Positions 22,508 through 32,877 of a stretch of DNA of 64,000 bases are shown one piece after another. Position numbers and translations under genes: made by a program. The DNA lies in NCBI GenBank assembly GCA_003313425.1, contig NHZP01000013.1, forward strand, positions 62,001-126,000, in the 5' to 3' direction. This DNA comes from Pseudopyrenochaeta lycopersici (Eukaryota; Ascomycota; Dothideomycetes; Pleosporales; Pseudopyrenochaetaceae). The notes under the pieces were generated by a model, which ran no database searches, had not been told where the DNA came from, and saw only the letters and a program-made list of their open reading frames with translations. Each line of letters opens with the position of its first letter. Positions within the stretch are counted from its first letter, which is position 1.

Positions 22508-22773
22508 TGTTATGGGCGAAGAGGCCTAACTAACGAGTGTGCATTTGTCCTATACTACAGAAGGAGAAAGATAGAGAAGAGGTTACAGGTATCCTTAGAG
22601 GATATATATATATGTTCGTACGAGTGAAGAGGAACGTGCTCCTCTGGCTGCTAACTTGTACGAGCTGATAAGAAAAGGGGGCAGAGGAGATTAAGGAGTT
22701 CTTTCCCCGTGCGATAGTAGCCCCGTGCGATAGTAGCGAAGCCTCTCCTGCTTAAAGGGCGCAGCCCATTACA
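22508..22773. repeat. LTR family A copy 1 (266 bp), unRIPed
   Basis: Begins TGTTATGGGCGAAGAGGCC and ends GCAGCCCATTACA; the ends are inverted (TGTTATGGGC and GCCCATTACA). Other copies are at 55784-55910 (partial), 59018-59267 (reverse) and 59350-59599. It contains the duplicated phrase CCCCGTGCGATAGTAG near 22705-22735. Here it is largely free of RIP while the flanks are RIPed. No perfect target duplication is visible. It interrupts the copia integrase region that continues to the right. Confidence 0.75.
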
Positions 22774-25100
22774 AGTAACAATTTTATTATCTGTTTTAAT
22801 AACTTTAATAGTAATATTAAACTATTTCTTTATAAATTAAACGAAGAGGCCTAGTAGGCGTATAACTGATTAGGCTAGGCAATTATCTGTAAAGTAAAAG
22901 TCCTAAGCATAATAGGAGTAGCGACATATTATTAGTATCTAGCTTTTCTCCTTAGTGCAGCTTCCTTCCTCGTATTAGTAGAAGTTAATTACGACCCGCT
23001 CGCTAGGTCCTTTATTATTAATCTAGGGGGCACAGCAGATTTAGCGTTTTAATTTAGATCTCCTATATACGTCGCATTCTACGGTTATAATGCCCTTAAT
23101 CTGCACCCCCTCAGATTGCTGCACGAGGTGTTTAATCGCTACAGGCCCTAGGTGTCCTAGCCTCCTGTGCTATAACATAGCTGTTGCCTTTTAAAGAGCT
23201 TATTTAGAGTAGGAATTCGCTCAGGTATAGAAGGTAGCTTTATAGCTTTAGCTATACTTAATAACCTATTACCTATATATTTCTTTTAGGATAGCTATAA
23301 TTAAGCTATCCTATTATTGTAAGCTTATTAGTTCTTCTTAGTTCTCCTACTATATACCCTATCTGCGAAGTAATCTAAAAGATATAAGGTTACATAGGAT
23401 ATCTAAGCACTACGCTACGTTCTTAAGGTAAAGGTACTAGTTACCTTAGGATCCTTTTATCTTAATAGTAATAGTATTATAGCTGCAGATCTATAATCGT
23501 AAGTTTCTAGCCTAGATATAGTCTCCTATTACTAGCAGGTTAATATCTTTAAATCTTAACTTCTTATTATAGACGTGTGTAGGAGAGCCTAAGTTTAGGA
23601 TAAAGGTATTTCTTAGTAGGTAGTCTTATTAGTTTATACTAAATACTGCCTTAATAATATCCTCGTTAATTGTTATAATTTTTCTGCTGTCTAGTTATTT
23701 AACAGACGAGTTTAACAGGTCTAGAGTTTGTAATGTTTTAATATACAGCGTGATTAATTAGGATAATAATATTAACTAAGGCTTCTTTATCTCTTAGCTT
23801 ACATCCTGTATTATTTTCTGTAGCTTATTATTATAATTTATTTTATATTATATTAATTTTATAATACTTTAATTTAGTTTAAACTATTTAGGTGCTTAAT
23901 CTGTGTACACGTAGTAATATTTAGAGAGGCTGTAGCGCTGTCTACAAGCAGGGCACTTATTACCTCTAGCTGCTGCTGTATCCCTCTCTATAGACTACTT
24001 AGATCTAGTACTTTAACTATCTAGTTTTTATTTATTCTGCCTAAGTCTCCTCTAGCAGCCCTATGTAGGGGCAGATAGCGCTCTTTCTAACACACTAGAG
24101 GCGTCCCTCTATATATCCTAGTTAGCTACACTGCTAGAGACGTATAATACTTCTCCTACAGCAAAAGCGCTCTTCTGCTTACTCTTTAATAGGTTAGATA
24201 GGCTTATATAGTCGCGGAAGAGTTTTATTATCTTCTTCCTATTTATAGTTGTACTGTTATATCCTAGACTAGAGACGGTAGCTACCCATATTAGGGCTAC
24301 CTTTAAGACAGCGCCTAGGAAGTTATCTTTTACATCATGTATTCGCAGCACCTCGCCAACCTCTAGGGTTTTGGCTTAGGTTACTGCTTAATCGTACTCA
24401 GCCAGCTAAGTTTCCTAGTAACCTAGTGTTCTTATTAGTCTAAGTGCTGCGTAGTACCTTTCTCGCGCCTTAGTACATTCCTCTTATAGGTTAACACCTA
24501 CTGTATCTTAGAGGGAGATTATCTATTCCTAGACTATTCTACCTAACTTACAGTAACTTAGGTGCAAGTAAGGTAACACAGTTCCTAGGATATAGTTAAT
24601 TAGCTTCTTATATTTTATTCTTTCTTCTTAGTAGTCCTTCTCTAAGAGCTTATATAACTTAAGGCGTATCTTATAGTCCTCGCAGTCTTCCTTATATTCT
24701 TCTTATCTGCCTGCGGAGAGGTTAGAGACTTTAGTTAGTACTATAACTTAAGGGGATTCGCCTTAACGTGTTAGTTATGTGTTTCTGCGCGTTTAGGAGC
24801 TTAACGCGGTGCCTAATAGCAGTACGACAACAGTTACTAGTTCGTAGTTAGTAATTAAAGGTAGCATTAGGAGAGTTAGTTTCAGCTAAGGCTGTCTAGT
24901 GCCCTTAGGGTCTGCTAGGGGCCAGTTCCTCAGAGATTCGCATTTCATCTTGAACTAGCAGTACTATGCTGTCTAGCTGTTATAATTAGTGAGAACGACT
25001 GTTACGTCCCTCGTACTTAGGATAGACATGTTCCTCGGCGTGTTATTAAGGCAGTAAGACTCTTAATTATTAGATTTAAGGGTCTTTACGCAACAGGCAA
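22774..25100 (-). pseudogene. Ty1/copia relic: gag, zinc knuckle, pre-integrase and integrase N terminus
   Basis: On the minus strand, right to left: a gag frame including the 77-codon open segment 24118-24351 with KIIKLFRDY, SLSNLLKSKQKSAFA and LYVSSSVAN; a broken zinc knuckle near 23900-23955 (CPACRQRYSLSKYYYVY, with the His and last Cys positions now Tyr); then the GAG_pre-integrase block HRRLGHLGPVAIKHL near 23120-23190 and a VECDVYRRSKLK block in place of the expected C-x2-C. These give copia order (gag-IN). RT is not seen here, because the left side is interrupted by LTR A. A homologous copy occupies 33.0-34.3 kb. Confidence 0.8.
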
Positions 25101-25955
25101 TAAATAATAGATGAATCTTAATAGGGTCTAAAGATTATTTCTTTTTATTAATTAATTCTCTGTCTCTAATTTTCTTCCTTAGGTGTTGTGTTATTACACC
25201 TGAGATTAGTGTTACGTGACTATCCCTCTTGTGTCTGCATATGACGTAGGCCGGCTGGATGTTCTAGGTACCTATTATCTGACAACTATTTTTCAATAGT
25301 AAGTTCCTATCACTGCAACAGGCTAAGGAGGAGGATCGTCACCTCGCGCAGCTAGCAGTATATCTGCCATCCGCTGTACAGCGATAATTTAAGTAGAAAG
25401 CCTTGTTAGGCGAGGTCTAGTATCTATTAAATAAGGGACTGCTCTTTAGTAGGGTTTAGCTTGCGCTTCTGGCGGTTGCGCAAGGCTTAAGGTAGGGTGC
25501 CTTTAAGGCGGCGTTCAAGTGTTGAACGAGGGACTGCATACAGCGCAGCTGCATGAGAAACTTTAGAAATTTAATTTTTTTGAATCGCTGCTATAGCTAG
25601 CTCCACCCTACCTGCTTTTTAAGCCATTTGGAGTTATTGTGTTGAGGCTATTACTGTTTGAGCGTGGTTCTACAGGTTGATTTTAGTGGGGTTGCCCACT
25701 GACTGGTTTTGCCCACTGAGTGGTGGAACACGTTAACTCGCTTGTGAAGTACGTTAGGGCCTGAATTACGTCTAATATTTTGCTTTCATGTTCGATTGCT
25801 TTTAGGTTCTTTTTATAGCCCATTGTATGAGGTAGAAGGGCTACGATGGGGGGACCTCGGTTAGCTGGTGCAAATGCCCATATGGTGCAAATCTCCATAC
25901 ACTACGTTAATACAGAATGTGCGCGCTGGATAGGTCCAGCTTTTCCGTTATTCGC
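25101..25955. other. Transition from RIPed DNA to gene island, no gene recognised
   Basis: Sequence gradually regains CA/TG. A frame at 25683-25898 lies just past the 3-prime end of the epimerase-like gene but has no recognisable domain. Two close copies of a gcccactga phrase lie near 25694-25720. Nothing else was identified. Confidence 0.35.
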
Positions 25956-27370
25956 CTATTGAGCGTCTACAGTATCTTGGAGAAACGAGCGGAACCCGCC
26001 ATAACTGTCCAATGGCATGGGTCCGAGTCTCCGCGTCTCTTCAGCCACAAATGTCTTGAACTCTTCAGCACTATGAACCGGCTTCCAACCTGCATCCATC
26101 GCCCTATCACTGCGACACACCAGGTTCCATCCCCAGTAGTGAATCTGTGCGACCGTCAGTGCACCGGATGATTGAACCATAAGGTATTCTCGATGATAAC
26201 TGAGACACTGGGAAGAGACACTTACCACAAAACGGCCCGCTTCATCTTGAGTGAAAGCATTCGGTGACTTTAATTCAGAGATACCGATAGAGTGTAGCGT
26301 CTTTGCCATCGTCTCCAAGGCCGACTTGACCTGCACGACGCCACTTATGGCAAAGTAAAACCCATCTTGCCCATGACCTAAGCCGTTACTCTCCAGGAGA
26401 AAGAGCAGCATGGATGCAGCTATTGAAAGAGTCATCTTGGCGGTTCTCATCAAATTCGTGTATGATTGAACGTACCATCATCTACATGTACCACTGGCCA
26501 CCAATTCTCTCCTGGTCCAATTTGGCCTACTGCTTTACGCTCCACTGAGACATGTACCATTCTCTGAACGGGCGCTGAGATTCGACTCGCAAGCCCATGC
26601 TCATCCATAACACCTGTTGGTATCCCAAAGATGGCAGGAGGCACGATGATATAAGCTCGAGCGTAGCCAGCTTCGTCAGCCCTTACTATAGTGTCGTCGA
26701 CCTCTCTGTCTTCGGAGCATATCAGACATAGACGATGATGAACAAGAGGTACCATACTCACGGGGCTTGTCGAGCGGAACAGCGTTGATTTTGTCTGATT
26801 CCAGATCTGAAATGGTGTTCATCGAGGCTTGACCCTTGGTATCCTCACAAATAAAAGCTAATTTATCAGAGATGCTGGTCGACAAGGGTAGCTTATTTAC
26901 CTTACCCGTGCCGGACTATTTTTGTTAGCGTTATACTTGTTAGAGAGTAGGATAAAGTGAACACACAGCGTGGTATAGAGATGATGTTTCACCTGTCCTC
27001 TCTTTCCTCTCCTTCATCCCTTTTAAAATCGCTAATGTATATTGCAGAGTATCACAGTCAGCCTGATAGCATTCTGAGTTAGCAAGCTTAGAAGTGATAG
27101 GTGAAATGCTAGTGAACTGACTAATTGGACAATGATTTCATTTAGCGAGGCTGCTTGCTCAACGGCTAGCGTATCTTCAAGGTCCAAATGAACTACCTGT
27201 ACTCCAGACAGGAAACTCTTAATCTTAGAGGCTTTCCTAGTGCTTCGGCACGCTATTGTGACCTTATAGTGCTCTTCGAGTGTCAAACCGTATTTATCGT
27301 AGAGTCTGGAAATAAACGATCCGCCGAGGTAGCCAGTAGCGCCAAAGATCAAAATCGATTTCGGTGACAT
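25956..27370 (-). CDS. NAD(P)-binding epimerase/NmrA-like protein, seven exons, 355 aa
   Basis: Rossmann-fold protein of the NAD-dependent epimerase / NmrA-like superfamily, probably a cytosolic oxidoreductase or regulator. Proposed exons: 27370-27122, 27062-26967, 26915-26906, 26857-26758, 26705-26476, 26419-26226, 26144-25956. All phases join. The N terminus has the dinucleotide-binding loop IFGATGYLGG (residues 8-17). Later blocks follow the family: LKGMKERKERTGE, SGT, EDTKG, SDLESDKIN, DEAGYARAYIIVPPAIFG, GENWWPVVHVDD, GQDGFYFAISG and GWKP. Introns use GTGTGT, GTAAGG, GTATGG, GTACGT, GTAAGT and one GTCAGT donor. Intron 3 (48 bp) and intron 6 (81 bp) have lengths divisible by three and contain no stop, so they could be retained in some transcripts. 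Substrate unknown. Confidence 0.75.
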
Positions 27371-27573
27371 TTTGTCTTTAACGAACAACTGGGTAGTAGG
27401 AATAATACAAGGAGATTAGATTGCATAGACCCCATTCAATAATCCGTCATTTACGTTCAAAGGGCATCTTATATCTTAGGCCCTCTGACGGAGGAATTGC
27501 GCTAAGCTACTAGTTTCTCTTGCTTAGAAATACAGTTGTTAGTTTCTATTTGTACTATAGCCGCTAGCACTCG

Positions 27574-27589
27574 ACTCGGAATTCCGAGT
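27574..27589. promoter_or_regulatory. 16-bp perfect palindrome with CGG-N4-CCG core
   Basis: ACTCGGAATTCCGAGT is a perfect inverted repeat about 200 bp upstream of the epimerase-like start codon. Paired CGG triplets are the usual targets of Zn2Cys6 regulators, so it may be an operator for that gene. The 14-bp core also occurs at 47079-47092. The regulatory role is inference. Confidence 0.35.
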
Positions 27590-28094
27590 TGGTGATGCAA
27601 CTACAGTATATTACTACCTTGTCGAAGGCACCTATCCTCATCTAGTAAGGTGATAACTCTTGGATTGATAAGGTGCAGTGACGCTTATATCAGGCTACTT
27701 GTTCTCTTTAGACCTATTTATGTATTGCCGATAGCAGGTCCGCAGACTTCCGCAACTGGTGCAGTTACTCCACGGGCTATAACGAAACAGAAAGTCCGCA
27801 CAAAAGGCAGGCTAGGTAGTTCTATATGTCATAAAAACTCAATCAAACGAATTAAAAGCTTTAATTGATACAAGATCACACACACACACCTTTGCCTATC
27901 AGGCCATAGCGCCATGGTGAGTCAAACCTGCGTATTGGCCAAGTTGATATCGATCTTGTTTCAATACAGCCAGATATGCTCTTTTCTAGTTATCACAAGT
28001 ACGCATCACTACAAATTTTAAAGTCTATAGTCATAAATAAGTGAGTATAGATTGTCAAGATAGGCGATGAAGGCAGTGGTCATGTGACCGATGT
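27590..28094. other. Upstream of epimerase-like gene, no gene recognised
   Basis: Mixed composition with a short CA microsatellite near 27875-27890. A 72-codon plus frame at 27650-27868 has no features. It likely includes promoter sequence of the divergent minus-strand gene. Confidence 0.35.
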
Positions 28095-28257
28095 TGTCAG
28101 ATAAGAGGAATAAAAACTGAAGTACACGAATACTGCATCGTGGACAGTATCACCTATGTATCACCAATGTATTAGATCTGTGTTTAAAAAGGAGAGAGAA
28201 CAGAACTAAAAGAACAATAAACACGATCACGGCCAAAAGATTAATTAAATTTTAACG
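28095..28257 (+). repeat. LTR-like repeat family E, 163 bp copy
   Basis: Starts TGTCAGATAAGAGG. The reverse-strand copy at 63834-64000 shares about 160 bp (phrases such as CACCTATGTATCA and GTTTAAAAAGGAGAGA) and ends CTGACA, giving TGTCAG/CTGACA inverted ends. This copy ends TTAACG at the matching position. No target duplication is evident. Confidence 0.6.
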
Positions 28258-28799
28258 AAAGTATTACTAATTTCTGCGACAGGGACTAGCCCTATAAAAC
28301 AGCATCATATTAAATAGATTACTATATTTTACTAATCTAGCTAGGCTAGGATCCCTTACATAAAGCCTTCTAAAAAGGCTGTATAGCCCTATCTATAAAA
28401 CTTACCCTAGCATAATAATACTTTATGCCCCCTTCCCCTAATTTATGCCGTTAGGGTTCGAGTTCAACAAGCAACATTAAGAAAAGATCGTCTCTCGCTG
28501 GTTGTATGACCACACGTGGCTGCGCTGGGCCACCACGCTGCACATGGATGCAGTCCTGGGTGTAAGATTTTAATGCGAATCTCCCTTAAAATTCTACTGA
28601 CAAGCGTCTCGTATAAACTTCTTGTTATGGAATGAAGGTTCCTGTGAAGGTCGCTTCTCTCTTGGCAGGGTCCAGCCATACTTGTAGCCGATGGCGGAGC
28701 TAGCTCCTACTCTTTAGCAAATACAACGGATACATGATGAACAGATTGCTCGCCCGTACCACTTCTCTTCAACGCTCGACGTTATAAACACAAAAATTG
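28258..28799. other. Mixed sequence between LTR E and copia relic, no gene recognised
   Basis: Partly RIPed to 28,450, then a short unRIPed patch to about 28,790. A 71-codon minus frame at 28464-28679 shows no recognisable domain. Confidence 0.35.
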
Positions 28800-29093
28800 G
28801 CGATTATTAGATCTTCTATTTAAGTCTATATATCTTTAAGTTTTAACTCTTTTACTAAGGCTAGTTTCTTATTTACTAGTCCTAATTAATTAAGAAAGTT
28901 TACCTATTTATTTAAGGGTAGCACTTTAGTAAGTCTATCTGCTATTATTTGCGAAGACTTTACGTATTTAACTTAAATTTATCTAAGTAATACTTCCTAT
29001 TATAGCTAGTAGTTATAGATATCTATATATTAAAGTTTAGTTTAAAGTCTTATAATCTCTTCTATAATAAGTTAAATTATCTATATATTATTA

Positions 29094-29216
29094 TGTTAGC
29101 CGGCAGCAGGCAGGAGGAACTAGGTTGATTCCTATCAAATGAGACACAAGGGAACTATATACCCTGTGGATGCTTATATAACAGAGCACGTGAGGAGCTA
29201 ACCGTGTTGGCTAAAA
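29094..29216. mobile_element. 123-bp solo-LTR/TRIM-like insertion, copy 1
   Basis: Starts TGTTAGCCGGCAGCAGG and ends CGTGTTGGCTAAAA. Flanked by a perfect 5-bp duplication TATTA (29089-29093 and 29217-29221). Nearly identical to 63695-63817, which ends TTGGCTAACA. The element is unRIPed, whereas the surrounding copia relic is heavily RIPed, so it inserted after RIP of the host element. It contains no coding frame. Confidence 0.85.
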
Positions 29217-29889
29217 TATTATGTTAAATTATAATAGTTAACTATAGTAATAATATCTAGAGTTCCTTAAGAAGTTATAAGGTAAAGATAGCTTCCTTTA
29301 CTACTTAGGAGAGTATAAGTAGTTCTACCTTAGTTATTAAGGTAGTAACTATATCTTATTTACTTACTCTCTAGGTAATAAGACTACTAAATAGCTTAAT
29401 TATATAACCTTATAAACTCTTTTTATTAACTATATTATTAGTAAATAATACGTTACTAGGTACTTTAAGCTTATTACCTCCTCTTAATTAGAGTACTCTT
29501 AATTTTATTACTATAAGGTAGAGTAGGACTCTATTAGTAGCCTCTTAATACTCTATACTAGAGTTAATAAAAAAGCGTAAAAGGCGCGATATTATAAAGG
29601 TAATATCTAGTTATATTATAACAGTAGTAAATAGTAAAGAACTAATCTTACGCTAGTACTTATTAACTTCTAATAGTAATACTAATCCCTTATATAGCTA
29701 AAGCTTAACGCTTACTATTAAGGTATTATATTAGATATCTTTCCTATTTATAAGTCTACTAATTTTATTAGTATAGGCTAACTAGGAGAGTTAAATTAAT
29801 GATTATACTTAGTCTCTAATAACTTTAACGCTAAGGAACTATTATAGGTTTTCTCTACTTATAAAAGTATATCTTTCTTAAAGAGCCTT

Positions 29890-30200
29890 AATAGCTTATT
29901 AAGCTTCTACCCCCTTCTTCTAGTAATATACTAAGATAATATTATTAACGTAAAAGAAGATAATAATACTATCTTTAATTATATAGCAGGCCTTATATAG
30001 TACTTATTTAAAGCCTAGTTTAGTAAGAGTTAAGATAAATTCTTTCTACTATAAGAGTAGTAAAATTTAAAGACTATAAAGTACCTTTTTAAGCTTAAAG
30101 ATTAGTCTAGGCTTCTAGTATCCTTATAGTATTCGTATATAGATTTCTTTATCTATTATTATATATATAAATATATTAGTAACATCCTACTATTTAAGGT
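29890..30200 (-). pseudogene. Ty1/copia reverse transcriptase fragment
   Basis: The minus-strand translation contains KPRLIFKLKKVLYSL (family KPGLIFKLKKALYGL), KEFILTLTKLGFKY and then IIIFFYVNNIILVYY. The YVDD catalytic motif reads YVNN, which would kill activity. Several TAG/TAA stops lie between. The block order identifies copia RT. Confidence 0.82.
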
Positions 30201-31994
30201 TAAAGTTAAACTTAGTAGTAAATAATATAAGTATTTAAAAAGACCTACTAGCTAAAGTAGCTACGTATATATCTTATAATATAATATTTTATTACTAATT
30301 ACTATAAATAACTAGTCGTGCTTTATATTTAATAAAATAATAGTGTTTATCTAATTTATAGGTATACACCTATATATAGTCTAATATTTAGTAACCTCTC
30401 TATTTAATAGGAGTAATTAGCACTTTAGCCCAGGACTTTATTTATTTATAGCTCCTTAGGTATTCTTATTTAGCTTCCTTAAATATTTTATATAAAGGAT
30501 AATCTTTAAGCTTTAAGTAAGTTATTAGTAGAGGTAGTAATTAGTTTTAGTAAGGCTTTACCCCCTTTACTAGTATTCTCTTTAGCTGTACCTTATTAAT
30601 AAGCTTACTTTTATATTCCTTTACGTGCTCTACTTTAGTACTAGCTATAAATACTACTACTTATAGTTTTATTTTTAATAAGCCTTATATTATTATACTA
30701 TTACCTTTAAGTTTATTAGTCTACGCCTAGCTAAGGAAAGCTATAGGTAGTAGAGTGTCTAGTAGTGTTAGGTATAAGTCTATTACTTTTCTACTTTAGT
30801 AACCTCTTAACTTTTAACCTTATAGACTTAAACTCTCTTCTATTATTATATTCTCTTTATAGAATAATCGAGTCTTAGGTTATCCCTGTCGTAGCATTAT
30901 AGGCGGTTTGATTATTTTTACTTATGTTATAATCTCCTATAAGGTGTTATTTATAAAGTTATCTATTAAGTCTTCTATTTTACTGCTAAATACTATACTT
31001 TTATTAAAGACTACGTCTCTTATATTAATAACTTTAGCTAGTAATAGAATCTAAACTTAGTAGATATTTATAAATTAATAACTAATAAGATAGCTAATCT
31101 AGGCTTTTAGATCTAAGTATTACAGTTATAACTTTTCTTAGTAGGTATTATTAGTTATTATAAATACCTTATAGCTATATACTTTAAGATAAGCTTAGTT
31201 TAGTTTCTATAGTTTAGTAATAATACTATTTATAGTAATAACTCTTATAAAGAATACCTTATATAGGCTTTTCTAGTAGTTTAAGTAGTTTAGCGTTCTA
31301 TTATATAGGTATACTACTACTCATATAATTTCTGGCTATAGTTCCTAAGGAAGATTATTATCTAGTTATATTATACGTGCATTTTCTTTTATTACGCCCT
31401 TTAAGTATTATCCTCTACTATTCTATAATTAGGTATTAGAAGTAGAAAGCTTAACCTTTATACTTTTAGACGTGCACTATCTCTTAACTTCTAGCTTAAT
31501 AGTTACTATCTTATTATCTATCTTAATAATCTTTATAAGAATATTAAACTGCGTATATAGGAAGTAAGTAAAATTATTTAGTAATTAAATAATAGATTAT
31601 ACTAGTCTGTTATTAGTAAAGTAGAAATCGTAGTTTTATACTAAGAATTAGTTAGTAATAAGTATTTAGTTCTTTTCCTTTAAGTAGCTCCTAACTTTAT
31701 AGTTATAAAAGTTAATCGCGATTTATTCTCCTCGTCCTTCTTTAATTAGTTAAGGCTCTCTATAGATCCTACGCTTTAATTTAGCTCTCTTATATATATT
31801 ATATTAAACTATAGTAACGCCTCTAATACGGACTCTCTTAGACTATTAGATAAGGTATTTAATTATTATAGGCCTTAGATACCCTAGGCGCTTATACTAT
31901 AGTATTATACTTACTCTTTATAGCGCCTGCTTAGTTTAAGAGTTAAATTAGCTGTAAAGGGCACTATTATTTACCTCAAATTACTTAAGTACCT

Positions 31995-32074
31995 ATTAGT
32001 TATATACTTCTATTAGTTATATACTTCTATTAGTTATATACTTCTATTAGATATATAATTCTATTAGGTATATA
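31995..32074. repeat. 17-bp tandem repeat, about 4.7 copies
   Basis: Unit ATTAGTTATATACTTCT occurs three times exactly, followed by one diverged copy and a partial copy, inside the copia relic. Confidence 0.85.
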
Positions 32075-32403
32075 ATAATTCAGTTATCTTATCTCTTTAA
32101 AGTTATAGGTTCATTCTGATTATTTTACTAAACTCCTTACTATCTAAGTAGTCTAAATAAGATAAGGTTATATAGAATCTCTAGGTATAAGGTAATATTC
32201 TCTAATTAGAGTATCTCTATACTATATAGTAACTTAACTTTAATATATATAATACTATACCTTTTAATCTAAATTTACGTATTACTTACCTATATATAGT
32301 TACTACGAATAAGTAGATAGAAGTAAGTTAGGCGCTGCGCTATATTATAGATATGTATTATTACGCCTAAATTAAAGATAAATACATTCTTTAGTAGATA
32401 TAG

Positions 32404-32877
32404 TGTGCAGGAACAGAGGCCTCAGCCAACTTCTCCCTGTCGATGGTAGCCTTGAGCACACTGAACACAGCTAGATAGTCATCCCATCAAGGATGAGATG
32501 AGAGGTAGGAGGTAGGTAAACAAGGATGAACAATAAGGGGAGGGGAGTAATAGCTGTAGCTGTAGTAGCTGTATCTGTCTGTCTGTCTATACTATCTTAA
32601 TTACTTCTGGATGTTCCTTAGATATTCCCCCTAGATAGTTTTTACTTAATGTCCCGTTAATAGTAGATGCTGGATGGTGCCTCTCCGCCTGCCTGCCTCC
32701 TTATATCCTTATTTTTCTGCTAATCTCGCTTAATTGCCTTGAAGTCTGAGCTGCTGTGGCCTAAGCTGCTATGGCCTAAGCTGCTATGGCCTGAGCTGCT
32801 GCATCTGAACTGCTGCATCTAACTAGCTGAGATGCCCTTAGTGGCCAGGTGACCAGGTCACCAAGTGCATCGGCACA
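32404..32877. mobile_element. Solo LTR, family D (474 bp)
   Basis: Starts TGTGCAGGAACAGAGGCC and ends GCATCGGCACA, matching the ends of the LTR at 10317-10644. Flanked by ATAG on both sides (32400-32403 and 32878-32881). It contains CTG-rich microsatellites (32550-32590) and a 15-bp tandem unit GCTGCTATGGCCTAA near 32760-32800. Only lightly RIPed compared with the copia relic around it, indicating later insertion. The middle differs from the 328-bp copy. Confidence 0.82.

Noticed and set aside
31995..32074. Tandem 17-bp units considered as a CRISPR-like array
   Set aside because: Units are directly adjacent with no spacers, the genome is fungal, and the repeats are inside a copia relic.
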